Below are positions 1 through 9,034 of a stretch of 64,000 nucleotides of DNA, one piece after another (position 1 is the stretch's first letter; every line of letters starts with the position of its first letter). A program made the position numbers and the translations under genes. This stretch comes from Pseudomonas tehranensis. Its GTDB lineage: Bacteria > Pseudomonadota > Gammaproteobacteria > Pseudomonadales > Pseudomonadaceae. Below the pieces are notes generated by a model. It was not told the DNA's origin. It saw only the letters and a program-made list of their open reading frames with translations, and did not search any database. The stretch covers positions 1-64,000 of the forward strand of contig NZ_JABWQV010000005.1 in assembly GCF_014268615.1 (NCBI RefSeq), written 5' to 3'.

Positions 1-31
1 AAAAGCCACTCAGATGAGTGGCTTTTTTTTT
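1..31. terminator. Rho-independent terminator hairpin, copy 1
   Basis: An A-run, a GCCACTC/GAGTGGC stem with an AGAT loop and a T-run form a classic intrinsic terminator that could work in both directions. The gene it ends lies outside the window on the left. The same 30 bases recur at 2753-2782. Confidence 0.8.
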
Positions 32-194
32 GCCTGAAAAAATGAGTTAGCGTTTAAAAGCCTGCGCTAGATACTTGATCACTAGAGCGTTATAACAAAC
101 GACTAAAAACATACGGGTAGATCAGCATCACGCTCACCGTCGTGCGATTGAGTGTGCGAATAGGGGGCTGAATCACCTAAAACACCTTGCTTGC

Positions 195-641
195 ATGTTC
201 ATTCTGTCGACAAAAGGGAGCAAGGTTTTGAATTTTATATGGGCGATCGGCTTTTTATTGCTGGCGGGATGCACAAATACACCCGCAAATCTGATGTCTG
301 ATCCAGACGGTTACGATGGTTCGATCCAGGCGAACGTTACTGCTCAATCCGCTTACCGCAACATCCGTCAAGCAAGCAGAATCTGTTTGGAACACTCGCC
401 CCTGGGGACCCCGGTCACCACAGAAGGCGAGTTCGATTCAGACCTCGGTAGTGGGCAGATCACCCAGCGTATGGTGGCCCAAAACGTGAGGCTCAGTTTG
501 GCGATCATCAATATCGAGCCTACCCCTGAGGGTATCGCTGAGATAAAGCTATACACCCTCAAGGGCTGGAGCACGATTGGGGTCAAGGCGCCTACGTTGG
601 ACAAGCTTCGTTCATGGATCAAGGGCGACCAATCCTGCTAA
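195..641 (+). CDS. putative lipoprotein of unknown function
   Basis: This 148-residue protein has a short charged N-terminus, a hydrophobic stretch and a lipobox ending LLAGC near residue 26, so it is probably lipidated at that cysteine and exported. The rest has no motif I recognise; two later cysteines (in RICLEHS and at the C-terminus) may pair. The start ATG lacks a strong ribosome site, and an in-frame start further in (TTG at 228) would give a more typical signal peptide. It stands alone, with decayed sequence on its right. Lipoprotein status is read from the sequence; function is unknown. Confidence 0.65.
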   Translation: MFILSTKGSKVLNFIWAIGFLLLAGCTNTPANLMSDPDGYDGSIQANVTAQSAYRNIRQASRICLEHSPLGTPVTTEGEFDSDLGSGQITQRMVAQNVRLSLAIINIEPTPEGIAEIKLYTLKGWSTIGVKAPTLDKLRSWIKGDQSC

Positions 642-1093
642 ACGTCGACTGTTATGACGAAGTGTTCGGCGCTTCTCGCGAAGGGCTTGGATGCATTGTG
701 GTTTTTCTTGGATAAAAGCGCTCCTGGTGGTGTGCTCTTCCAACACAAGCAGCGTGACCGTCCATTCAGCTCTACGGGGCGGTGCTCCATCGCATCATAG
801 CGCCCGATTGAGGTGTCCAAAATCATTAGGCCAGTTCATGTCACCTCCTCATTACGCTGATCAGGACCCGGGAGGAGGCGAGAGATATGGAGAGACCTAA
901 AGAAAAGAGCGGGGACTATCGATTCGGAGGAAGGGTTAAGGCTCTCCCGCTCGACCGAGGCTAAGGCACCCCATACGACCGTCTTGCGAGCCTGCCTTGC
1001 TTCTGCCTATTAGAAATTTTTCTACTCGCAACGACAAAATCCGTACAAATTTCTCAAAGGGACGCGACTGATGGAAACTCTATGGCTCAACTC
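642..1093. other. gene-free stretch
   Basis: About 450 bases after the lipoprotein gene in which I see no convincing gene, RNA or repeat. The short open frames on both strands have odd composition and no recognisable family. Confidence 0.5.
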
Positions 1094-1398
1094 TGCGAGC
1101 GCTTGGACATGCGCCGGTTCACTGTAGCGGACAATGTTCAGGGGCTATTAGCAATGTCATGGAGACTCCCGGCCCACGCCGGTGTCCCAGGCTTGCCTTA
1201 TCATCCATCAGATCAGACAGCTCGAGATTCGCCCCCCGCCAACACCACCAGCAAACTGCTGAAGGAGCCCAGGGTTTTTCGGGTGATGTAGCTGGCAGCG
1301 ATCAGCAATGCCAGACCTACACAGATATGCAAAACATCCGTCGAGATGCCGGTAGCTGCAACGATCCCAAGCTTGAGTGATTGCAGCAATATCTCCAC
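1094..1398 (-). pseudogene. decayed small membrane-protein gene
   Basis: From a GTG at 1398 the minus strand reads as a hydrophobic protein containing LHICVGLALLIAASY. The frame is lost at a run of six C (1232-1237). One base out, the reading continues as ANLELSDLMDD, and in a third frame at about 1141-1161 it gives HDIANS and then a stop. From memory this order (LHxxxGLALF, NExLDL, HDIxNT) matches a common small Pseudomonas membrane protein of about 100 residues. I infer a gene broken by at least two frameshifts; the family match is from memory only. Confidence 0.5.
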
Positions 1399-1570
1399 TT
1401 ACGCTTGGGCTGTTGAGTTCACCATGAAGTAAGGCCAAAGCAGGGCCTAGCGGTGCGCTGTTTGCGCAGAACCTACCTGGCCTGCACCGGTCCTGTTTGT
1501 CCATTCATCGTGGAGCATTACAGTTTTTTTGAGTGCTGCCGACAATAACTGACTGGCCACGTATTCAGGA

Positions 1571-2371
1571 ATGGCTGATAACAGGGAAGACATTATCTTG
1601 GTCGTTTTGATTAACTCAAATGCATTCTCTGGCTTGCAGGTTTCCAATGCGACGGCCAGCCAAAATGGATCACCGGCGAAAAGTCAGGTGACAACTGAAA
1701 ACTCTGCTGGTGGCAGTCAGAAAGATACCAGTCGCCTTTCTTCACTCTCTCTGCAGTTGAGTGAGAGTGCCGCGCGTGCGGCGGCAAGGGATTCGAGTTT
1801 GAGCAGGAAAGAGCTTGGTGCTAAAGCGAATGAGCTTTTGAGCCAGATTTCCGGTGACGGTTATTTTGCCAACAAAAAAGCCAATGATGCTGAAGTGCCT
1901 GACACTCAGGACCCTGTGTTATTGGCTCGTGCGGCCAATGCAACGCAGTTTGTCAATGGCAGTGGTAAAAATCCATTTGCGGGTATGTCGAGCGATCAGC
2001 TCTCATTGATTATCTATGATGACAGTGGAAGTTTTACGACTAATGAACGCCGCGCGGCGTGGAAAGAGTCATTCGATCAGGAATCTGCTTGGCGGCAGAA
2101 GGTTGTTGCCAATGCGATGGCGGAATATAACGGAACCGGGAAACTGACGAAATTCTTTACTGCAGCCCTTGAACATTACAAGGATTTGCCCGCTATTGAG
2201 CAGGCACAATATCCTAATAGTTATGAGGCGAAGCTGCAGGGTTGGATAGCACTCGATTTCAACTACAAGACCCATACCGTTGAGGGTAAGGGCAGTCCTC
2301 AGGAGGTGATGGACAAGGTCTTGAATCTCGACAAGCAGCTGTTTGATGACGCTGGGGCAGATACGGCTTGA
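1571..2371 (+). CDS. conserved hypothetical protein
   Basis: A 266-residue soluble protein without signal peptide or membrane segment. The first 70 residues are rich in Ser, Ala, Asn and Gln and look disordered; the rest is mixed alpha-helical with many Trp, Tyr and Lys. It resembles a family common in Pseudomonas whose function I do not know. The start is doubtful: the ATG at 1571 has AGGA directly against it and the first 18 residues look unlike the rest, so the true start may be further in or the 5' end may be rearranged. Base use is more AT-rich than the metabolic genes nearby. Confidence 0.6.
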   Translation: MADNREDIILVVLINSNAFSGLQVSNATASQNGSPAKSQVTTENSAGGSQKDTSRLSSLSLQLSESAARAAARDSSLSRKELGAKANELLSQISGDGYFANKKANDAEVPDTQDPVLLARAANATQFVNGSGKNPFAGMSSDQLSLIIYDDSGSFTTNERRAAWKESFDQESAWRQKVVANAMAEYNGTGKLTKFFTAALEHYKDLPAIEQAQYPNSYEAKLQGWIALDFNYKTHTVEGKGSPQEVMDKVLNLDKQLFDDAGADTA

Positions 2372-2453
2372 GTGCGGCACTCACCCAAGATTGAGCCTGT
2401 CCAAACAAAAAGCCCCGCATCGGCGTAAGGCTGGTCACTTAAGCGGAGCAGCC

Positions 2454-2693
2454 TTATGATCCGCCGGAAACCGGGTCTTTGAAAACTTCACCGTCTTTGG
2501 CCCCTAAGGCCTTGGACGGTGACCCAGAAATATCCCTCCAATCCTCGATCTTAACTCCGCCCATCGTCTGCCCGTCGTTGATGTCGGGTTCGCCGCTGCC
2601 ATGACGATTAACTGAGCGGCGATGTACCTTGATACCTTCAAAAAACAAGTCCAGAATTAAGTCTTTTCCTGCTTGGGTAAGAAAAGAAACCCC
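2454..2693 (-). pseudogene. possible 3' gene remnant
   Basis: The minus strand is open from a TAA at 2694 down to a TAA at 2454 and reads as plausible protein (LDLFFEGIKVHRR, then GGVKIEDWRDI). There is no good start codon: only a TTG at 2648 without a ribosome site. It reads like the C-terminal end of a larger protein whose front is missing. I do not recognise the family, and it could also be chance coding. Confidence 0.3.
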
Positions 2694-2750
2694 TTAGATT
2701 TCAATGAGCCGGACACAGATACGAGTCTCGTTTCCCGGTCCAAGATTCAG

Positions 2751-2782
2751 AAAAAAGCCACTCAGATGAGTGGCTTTTTTTT
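2751..2782. terminator. Rho-independent terminator hairpin, copy 2
   Basis: The same A-run, GCCACTC/GAGTGGC stem and T-run as at the left edge of the window, identical over 30 bases. It can end transcription from either side, including minus-strand readthrough from the gamma-glutamyltransferase operon about 160 bases away. Confidence 0.75.
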
Positions 2783-2902
2783 GTGCCTTAGAAGGGTTAG
2801 CTGCAAGACCCAATGCAAGCTCGCCACAGTTCTGAGTCCCAGGCGAGAAAGCATGTTGGCAACAGCTTGCGGTGGGATGAGAGTTAGCGGTTTTAAGAGA
2901 AT

Positions 2903-2935
2903 GATCCTACGCGCAACTAAGTTACGCGTAGGATC
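2903..2935 (-). terminator. hairpin after the gamma-glutamyltransferase operon
   Basis: An 11-base perfect stem (GATCCTACGCG with CGCGTAGGATC) lies 10 bases past the stop codon of the last operon gene. On the minus strand it is followed by ATTCTCTT, a weak T-tract. It probably acts as a terminator or 3' stabilising hairpin. Confidence 0.55.
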
Positions 2936-2944
2936 TTCGGACTT

Positions 2945-4540
2945 TCAGTACGCGGCTACCAGACCATCCTTCCGGGGATCAGTGCCACCCACATAACCAT
3001 GAGTGGTGCGCTGGATAATCTGCGCGCCGCCAAAGGCGAATACGCCGTTAGGTTCTTCTACGTCTATGTCGTGGCCTTTGGCACGTAAGGCTTCGACCAC
3101 CTGTGGGTCGAATGCACGTTCCACTGCGACTTTCAGGCCAGATTCGAGCCTCCAGCGCGGTGCGTTTGCGGCGGCTTGTGGGTTCTGTTTGTAGCGCAGG
3201 ATGCGCATCATCATCTGCAAGTGACCCTGTGCCTGCATCGGGCCCCCCATCAGGCCGAAGGACATCAACGGCGTGCCGTCGGCGTTCATCACAAAGCCGG
3301 GGATGATGGTGTGGAACGGACGTTTGCGCGGTGTAACGTAGTTGACGTGCTGCGGATCCAAGGAGAAGGCCGCGCCACGGTTTTGCAGGCTGATGCCGGT
3401 GCCAGGCACCACGACACCTGAGCCGAAGCCCATATAATTGGACTGGATGAACGAGATCATCATGCCGCTTTCATCTGCCGCCGACAGGTAAACGGTGCCG
3501 CCCGGTTTAGGCGAACCATGCCCCGGATTGGCGGCCTTGTTGGTGACGAGACCGGCGCGCTCCATCAGGTAGGTTTTGTCCAGCAGATGCTCGGAAGGCA
3601 CGCGCATGTGGTCGTTATCCGCCACGTGTTCGTTCAGGTCGGCAAGGGCCAGCTTCATGGCTTCCAACACTGGGTGTACGGTTTCCAGGCTGTCCACTGG
3701 ATGCTCGCCGACGCCCAATGCTTCGAGCATAGTCAGGCCGGACAAGGTAGCGATGCCCTGGCCATTAGGTGGCAATTCATGAACCACGGCGCCGGCGTAG
3801 GGCACCGACAGGGTGTCGATCCAGTCCACAGTGTGGGTCGCCAGATCGTCGAGGCTCATGACGCTGCCATTGGCGTTGGCATGGGCGATGATGGCTTGGG
3901 CCAGTTCGCCGCGATAGAACGCTTCGCCTTTGGTTTGGGCGATCAGCTCCAGGGTGCGGGCGTGATCCTTGAGCCGGATTTTCTCCCCGGCCTGTGGTGC
4001 TTGGCCGTCGGGCAGGAAGCACTCGGCAAAACCCGGCTGATCCTTGAGCAGTTCAGCGCCGAGCTTCCACAGCTGGGCTATGATCGGGGTGACTTGGTAG
4101 CCATCCCGAGCATAGCCGATGGCCGGTTCAGCCAGGGTGGCGAAAGGCAGTTTTCCGTAACGCTCGGACAGCTCGACCCAGGCCGAAACCGCGCCCGGCA
4201 CCGTCACCGCTGGCCAGCCGCGCTGGGGCATTTTGCTCTGCCCGGCGAAAAACTCAGGGGTCCAGGCTTGCGGTGCGCGACCGGAAGCATTCAGGCCCTG
4301 CAACTTGCTGCCGTCCCAGACGATAGCGAAAGCGTCGCTGCCGATCCCGCAACCGGTGGGCTCGACCACGGTCAGGACCATGGCGGCTGCGATGGCCGCG
4401 TCGACGGCGTTGCCGCCTTTGCGCAGCATGTCCAGCCCGGCCTGGGCGGCCAATGGCTGGGAGCAGGCGACCATGTTACTGCCCATCACTGGCGAGCGTG
4501 CCGAAGCGTAGGGTTGGCTGTAATCCAGATCATCAAACAT
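2945..4540 (-). CDS. gamma-glutamyltransferase family protein
   Basis: A 531-residue Ntn-hydrolase of the gamma-glutamyltransferase family, which cleaves or transfers gamma-glutamyl groups from glutathione-like peptides. The N-terminal part has the typical GGNAVDAAIAAAMVL block. The expected autocleavage and nucleophile threonine is T349 in GGTVYLS, followed by the oxyanion region (GFGSGVVVPGTG) and a C-terminal GG-A(Q)-GH run. No signal peptide is visible with the start at 4540, so it may be cytoplasmic. I chose that ATG because residues upstream of it do not resemble the family. It is the last gene of a peptide-importer operon, which suggests hydrolysis of imported gamma-glutamyl peptides. 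Confidence 0.85.
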   Translation of the reverse strand: MFDDLDYSQPYASARSPVMGSNMVACSQPLAAQAGLDMLRKGGNAVDAAIAAAMVLTVVEPTGCGIGSDAFAIVWDGSKLQGLNASGRAPQAWTPEFFAGQSKMPQRGWPAVTVPGAVSAWVELSERYGKLPFATLAEPAIGYARDGYQVTPIIAQLWKLGAELLKDQPGFAECFLPDGQAPQAGEKIRLKDHARTLELIAQTKGEAFYRGELAQAIIAHANANGSVMSLDDLATHTVDWIDTLSVPYAGAVVHELPPNGQGIATLSGLTMLEALGVGEHPVDSLETVHPVLEAMKLALADLNEHVADNDHMRVPSEHLLDKTYLMERAGLVTNKAANPGHGSPKPGGTVYLSAADESGMMISFIQSNYMGFGSGVVVPGTGISLQNRGAAFSLDPQHVNYVTPRKRPFHTIIPGFVMNADGTPLMSFGLMGGPMQAQGHLQMMMRILRYKQNPQAAANAPRWRLESGLKVAVERAFDPQVVEALRAKGHDIDVEEPNGVFAFGGAQIIQRTTHGYVGGTDPRKDGLVAAY

Positions 4541-4565
4541 TAGCGTTTCTCTTTGGCAGAAAAAG

Positions 4566-5438
4566 TTAGCCCTTGGGGTCCAGCGCATCACGCAAACCAT
4601 CCCCCAGCAGGTTGAAACACAGGACCGTGATGTAGATCGCCACGCCAGGCGCAATCGACATCCAGGGTGCCTGCTCCATAAAGTTTTTCGCGGTGTTGAG
4701 CATCGATCCCCAGGAAGGCGAGGGCGGTTGCTGGCCCAGACCGAGGAACGACAGACTGGCTTCAGCCAGAATCGCCGAGGCGATGGTCAAGGTGGCTTGC
4801 ACAACCAATGGCGACATCACGTTGGGCAGCACGTAGCGCAGGATGATCCAGCGATCCGGCAAGCCAATGGCACGAGCACCTTCCAGGTAATCTTCGTGTT
4901 TGATGGTCAGCACCTGACCACGGGTCAGTCGGGCAAAGATCGGCATGGCTGACAGGCCGATAGCAATCATTGCGTTGGTCAGGCTCGGGCCGAGGAAGGC
5001 GCCCAGCGCAATCGCCAATACCAGAAACGGGCAGGACAACAGCGCTTCCATGACACGGGATATCACCGCTTCGAGTTTGCCGCCGAAATAGCCGCCCAAC
5101 AGGCCCAAAGGCACACCGATGGCCATGGCGATGACCACCGAAACACCACCGGCCAGCAACGAACTGCGTGCGCCCCAGAGCAGACGGGAAAACAGATCGC
5201 GACCCAGTTCGTCAGTGCCCATCCAGTAGATCAGCGATGGTGCCTTGCGGACCGCGAGAAAGTTGGCTTTCAGTGGGTCATGGGGCGCAATCCAGGGCGC
5301 CAGCAAGGCCGCCAGGATAAACAGCAGCAACACCGCCGCGCCGAGTACCGCGCCTTTGTTGGCGAGGAATTTCTTCACGAACGGCGAGCGGCTGCGGGGG
5401 GCGATCGCGCTATGAGGGAGGCTGAAAATAGCGGTCAT
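4566..5438 (-). CDS. peptide ABC transporter permease, DppC/GsiD type
   Basis: A 290-residue inner-membrane permease of the dipeptide/oligopeptide/glutathione importer class. It has an N-terminal membrane segment after a basic stretch, further hydrophobic segments and the ATPase-docking loop (EGARAIGLPDRWIILRYVLPN). It overlaps the upstream permease by four bases, so the two are translationally coupled. It pairs with the DppB-type permease to form the transmembrane channel. Confidence 0.9.
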   Translation of the reverse strand: MTAIFSLPHSAIAPRSRSPFVKKFLANKGAVLGAAVLLLFILAALLAPWIAPHDPLKANFLAVRKAPSLIYWMGTDELGRDLFSRLLWGARSSLLAGGVSVVIAMAIGVPLGLLGGYFGGKLEAVISRVMEALLSCPFLVLAIALGAFLGPSLTNAMIAIGLSAMPIFARLTRGQVLTIKHEDYLEGARAIGLPDRWIILRYVLPNVMSPLVVQATLTIASAILAEASLSFLGLGQQPPSPSWGSMLNTAKNFMEQAPWMSIAPGVAIYITVLCFNLLGDGLRDALDPKG

Positions 5439-6382
5439 GAAGCAGTCCTCAGACGCGGATTAATCATCCGGTACAGCACGTCGGCGAGCAGGTTCAGCAG
5501 CAGGAAGCCAATTGCGATGCACAGCACCACGCCTTGCACCACGGCGTAATCACGATTGAACACGGCGTCGACAATCATCTTGCCGAAGCCGGGGATGCTG
5601 AAGACTTGCTCGGTCAGCACTGCGCCGCCGAGCAGTTCACCAAACAGCAGGGTTGTCAGGGTCACAATAGGCATCAATGCATTGCGCAGGGCATGCTTGA
5701 GGATCACCGTGCGCGGGCGCAGGCCCTTGGCCCGAGCGGTGCGCACGTAGTCGGTGCGCAACACTTCAAGCATGGCGCTGCGGGTATGGCGCATGAGAAT
5801 CCCCGACAACCCTGCACCGAGCACGAAGGCCGGCAGGATCAAGGTCTTCAGGTTTTGCCCGAAGTCCTCGCCCATGGGCACGAAACCCGAGGCCGGCAGC
5901 CATTGCAGTTTCACGGCGAAGACCATGATCAGCAGGATCCCCAGCCAGAAGTGCGGAATCGAGATCCCCGACAGCGCGATGACATTGGCCCCGTAATCCA
6001 CGACGGTGCCTTTGCGTACGGACGAGATAATTCCAGTGGGAATGCCGATCAGCAGTGCGATCAACAAGGCCAGCACTGCCAGCTCCAGGGTCACCGGCAA
6101 CTTGGACGCCAACAGTGTGGTCACCGGTTGTTCGGTGCGCAGCGAAGTACCGAAGTCGCCGGTCAGCACATTGCCGAACCAGTTCAGGTACTGCACGGGG
6201 ATCGGGTCGTTGAGTCGATACTTGTCGCGCAGGTATTCCATCACCGCCGGATCGCGCTCTTCACCAGCCATGGCCAGTACCGGGTCGCCCGGCAACAGTT
6301 TCTGCAGGGTGAAGACGAAGAGCGAAACCAGGATCAGTGTCGGGATCGCACTAAGCAGGCGTCGCAGGATAAACATCAGCAT
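5435..6382 (-). CDS. peptide ABC transporter permease, DppB/GsiC type
   Basis: A 315-residue inner-membrane permease. It shows the family's N-terminal segment (LRRLLSAIPTLILVSLFVF), the GDP-hinge (LLPGDPVLAM), and the docking loop TDYVRTARAKGLRPR. It lies 34 bases after the binding-protein gene and overlaps the next permease by four bases. With the DppC-type partner it forms the pore of the importer. Confidence 0.92.
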   Translation of the reverse strand: MLMFILRRLLSAIPTLILVSLFVFTLQKLLPGDPVLAMAGEERDPAVMEYLRDKYRLNDPIPVQYLNWFGNVLTGDFGTSLRTEQPVTTLLASKLPVTLELAVLALLIALLIGIPTGIISSVRKGTVVDYGANVIALSGISIPHFWLGILLIMVFAVKLQWLPASGFVPMGEDFGQNLKTLILPAFVLGAGLSGILMRHTRSAMLEVLRTDYVRTARAKGLRPRTVILKHALRNALMPIVTLTTLLFGELLGGAVLTEQVFSIPGFGKMIVDAVFNRDYAVVQGVVLCIAIGFLLLNLLADVLYRMINPRLRTAS

Positions 6383-6416
6383 ACCGGCCCCTCGTTTTTG
6401 CGGCGATCATTCACAG

Positions 6417-7919
6417 TCATGGCTTGAACGCGACGTTGTTCAGACGAATCAGGCCATCCGGGTTTGGCACGAAACCAGTCACGTTGTTACGCATGGCCAT
6501 GATTCGCGGATCGAAATACAGGTACGCGGTCGGCACTTCGTCAGCCAGCAAACGCAGGGCTTCGTTGTACAGGGCCTGGCGCTGGGCAACATCGTTGACA
6601 GTGCGGGCCTTGTTCAACAGCTCGTCGAGTTTGGCGTTGCAGTATTTGCCGTCGTTCTGGCCGCCCTTGCAGGTCACGAACTGGTGAATGTCGCCATCCG
6701 GATCAGGACGGCCCGACCAGGCGCTCATGCCGATCTGGAAGTTGCCGCTTTGCTGTTCGCTTAGCATGGTGGCGTATTCAGTGGCAATCAGATTGACCTT
6801 GAAACCCGCTTCTTCAGCCATGGCCTGAATGATCTGCCCGACCTGTTGTGCGATAGGGTTGTTGGCGACTTTCAGGTCCACTGCCAGTGGCAGCTTCACG
6901 CCTGCTTCGGCCAGCAAGGCCTTGCTCTTTTCCACATCGCGGGTCGGGATCGGCAGATCCTTGTCGTAGTACGGGCTGTTTTTCGGAAACGGCTGGGCGC
7001 TCGGCGCATACAGGCCCTCGAACACCACCTGGTTGATCGCATCACGGTCGATGGACAGCTCGAATGCCTTGCGCACGCGCTTGTCTTTGCCCATCGGCGA
7101 GTTGGCCTTTTCGCCGTTGTTAATGTTGAACATCAACTGCATGTAGCCAAGCCCTGGCGTGTTATAGATCGCCAGCTTGCTGTCCGCCTTGGCGGTTTTC
7201 ACGTCGGTGGGAGCAACCCGTTCGATGATGTCCAGGTCGCCGGAACGCAGGTTGGCCAGACGCACCGAGGTGTCCGGAATCGGCAGGAAAATCACCTTGT
7301 CGAAGTGATAAGCCTGCTTGTTCCAGTAGTTGTCGAAGCGCTCCAGCACAATGCGGTCCTGCTGCACGCGCTGGACGAATTTGTAAGGGCCGGAGCACAC
7401 CGGTTTGGAGGCGAACTCACCCTGGGCGGCCTTCGGCGCAAGCATCATTCCGGCGCGGTCCGAGAGTTGGGAGACCAGGGTGGCGTCCGCTTGCTTGAGT
7501 TTGATGGCAACGGTTTTGGCGTCGATCACTTCAACGCTGTCCACCGAGGCCAGCTCGCTCTTGCGCAGGGAGTCGGGCAGGGTGCGAGCGCGGTCCAGGT
7601 TGAACTTCACCGAGGCAGCATCGAACGCTTCGCCGTCGTGGTAAGTCACGCCTTCGCGCAGAGTCATGGTCAGGGTCTTGCCGCCTTCGCTCCAGTTCCA
7701 GGCAGTGGCCAGTTGTGGGGCGTAGGTCAGGTCCGGGTTCACATCCACCAGCTTGTCGCACAGTGCGGTATAGACCAGACGGCCCGAATAGGTACGCGAA
7801 CGATGCGGGTCGAGCCCATCAGGATCGTCCTGAATGCCGATGCGCAGGGTGGATTCGGCAAAGGCGGCGTTGGCGGCCAGCAATAACAAGGTTCCTGTCA
7901 TGACGCGTGCAATTTTCAT
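6417..7919 (-). CDS. peptide ABC transporter substrate-binding protein
   Basis: A 500-residue periplasmic binding protein of the DppA/OppA/GsiB family (SBP family 5). It has a Sec signal peptide ending in ANAAFA-ES and the family block DPDGLDPHRSRTYSG near the mature N-terminus. Its start overlaps the stop of the upstream ATPase gene (ATGA). It delivers the peptide to the two permeases encoded next. The neighbouring gamma-glutamyltransferase suggests gamma-glutamyl peptides or glutathione as ligand, which is inference from context. Confidence 0.9.
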   Translation of the reverse strand: MKIARVMTGTLLLLAANAAFAESTLRIGIQDDPDGLDPHRSRTYSGRLVYTALCDKLVDVNPDLTYAPQLATAWNWSEGGKTLTMTLREGVTYHDGEAFDAASVKFNLDRARTLPDSLRKSELASVDSVEVIDAKTVAIKLKQADATLVSQLSDRAGMMLAPKAAQGEFASKPVCSGPYKFVQRVQQDRIVLERFDNYWNKQAYHFDKVIFLPIPDTSVRLANLRSGDLDIIERVAPTDVKTAKADSKLAIYNTPGLGYMQLMFNINNGEKANSPMGKDKRVRKAFELSIDRDAINQVVFEGLYAPSAQPFPKNSPYYDKDLPIPTRDVEKSKALLAEAGVKLPLAVDLKVANNPIAQQVGQIIQAMAEEAGFKVNLIATEYATMLSEQQSGNFQIGMSAWSGRPDPDGDIHQFVTCKGGQNDGKYCNAKLDELLNKARTVNDVAQRQALYNEALRLLADEVPTAYLYFDPRIMAMRNNVTGFVPNPDGLIRLNNVAFKP

Positions 7920-9034
7920 GGCTGGCTCTCCACTGCAAGGGATTGATGGTTCTTGAACAGATTCAGGCGCTGGGTGTAGGCAGCGCTGGGTGTCGGCAAA
8001 ATCAGGGTGCCTGCACCGGCATTGGCGATTTCACGCCAGAAGTGGCACGCCACCTGACGCTCGGCCTCGACGGTTTCCATCACCGGCACCACTTCTTTGC
8101 ACAGCGCCCGGGCGTGCGGGCAGCGGGTATGGAAGCGGCAACCCGATGGCGGGCGACTCGGGCTCGGCATGTCGCCGCCCAGCAATGGGCGCGGCCGGCG
8201 CAGGTCCGGGTGGCTGACCGGCACGGCGGCCATAAGCGCCTGGGTGTAAGGGTGCAGAGGGGTTTCAAACAGGCCGTTGACCGGCGCCAGTTCGACGATT
8301 TCCCCCAGGTACATCACGGCTACCCGGTCGCTCATGTGGCGGATCACGGCCAGGCCGTGGGCGACAATCACCAGGGTCAGACCGAATTGATGCTTGAGGT
8401 CTTCCAGCAGGTTGACGACTTGCGCCTGCACCGAAACGTCCAGCGCGGACACGGGTTCGTCACCCAGAATCAAACGCGGGTCAGACGCCAGGGCCCTCGC
8501 AATGCCGATGCGCTGACGCTGGCCACCGGAGAACTCGTGAGGGTGGCGGCCGCCGTGCTCGGGCGCCAGGCCCACGGTGCGCAGCAACTCGGCGACTTTG
8601 GCCTGGCGGTCGCTGCGGCTGGCATCGCTGTGCAGCCAGATAGGCTCACCGACGATGGATTCCACAGTCATGCGCGGATTGAGCGAGGCAAACGGATCCT
8701 GAAAGATGATCTGCAAATCACGCCGCACCTGGCGCAGCTTTTCCGGGGTCAGATTGGCCAGGTTACGGCCTTCATAAATGACGTCGCCCGCCGTAGGTCT
8801 GAGCAGGTTGAGCAGCAGGCGGCCGAGGGTTGATTTGCCCGAGCCGGACTCGCCCACCAGCGCCAGGGTCTCCCCTTTGCGCACCGACAGATTGACCTGA
8901 TTGACCGCTTGCACCGGTGGCTTCTTGCGCTGGAACAAGCCGCTTTCCACCCCGAAGTGTTTGCTCAGGTCGATGCTTTCGAGAATGATCTCAGGGCTTG
9001 CACGCTCAATTATTTGGCGTTCAGAAAGGCTCAC
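7916..9034 (-). CDS. peptide ABC transporter ATP-binding protein, DppF type
   Basis: A 372-residue ATPase with Walker [10 protein letters not shown], signature SGGQRQR and Walker [13 protein letters not shown], plus the C-terminal oligopeptide-binding extension with cysteines ([10 protein letters not shown]) seen in Dpp/Opp ATPases. I take the GTG at 9034 as start because it overlaps the stop of the upstream ATPase gene (GTGA); the longer open frame reads into that gene. It works with the DppD-type ATPase to drive uptake. Confidence 0.9.
   Translation of the reverse strand: MSLSERQIIERASPEIILESIDLSKHFGVESGLFQRKKPPVQAVNQVNLSVRKGETLALVGESGSGKSTLGRLLLNLLRPTAGDVIYEGRNLANLTPEKLRQVRRDLQIIFQDPFASLNPRMTVESIVGEPIWLHSDASRSDRQAKVAELLRTVGLAPEHGGRHPHEFSGGQRQRIGIARALASDPRLILGDEPVSALDVSVQAQVVNLLEDLKHQFGLTLVIVAHGLAVIRHMSDRVAVMYLGEIVELAPVNGLFETPLHPYTQALMAAVPVSHPDLRRPRPLLGGDMPSPSRPPSGCRFHTRCPHARALCKEVVPVMETVEAERQVACHFWREIANAGAGTLILPTPSAAYTQRLNLFKNHQSLAVESQP

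Noticed and set aside
2673-2996. 107-codon plus-strand open frame through the second terminator
   Set aside because: It starts at a TTG without ribosome site, translates through an intrinsic terminator and runs into the end of the opposite-strand gene.
3518-4543. 341-codon plus-strand open frame
   Set aside because: It is antisense to the gamma-glutamyltransferase gene, whose motifs are clear, and has no ribosome site or family.
6846-7886. 346-codon plus-strand open frame
   Set aside because: Antisense shadow of the periplasmic peptide-binding-protein gene, rich in His and Gly as such shadows are.
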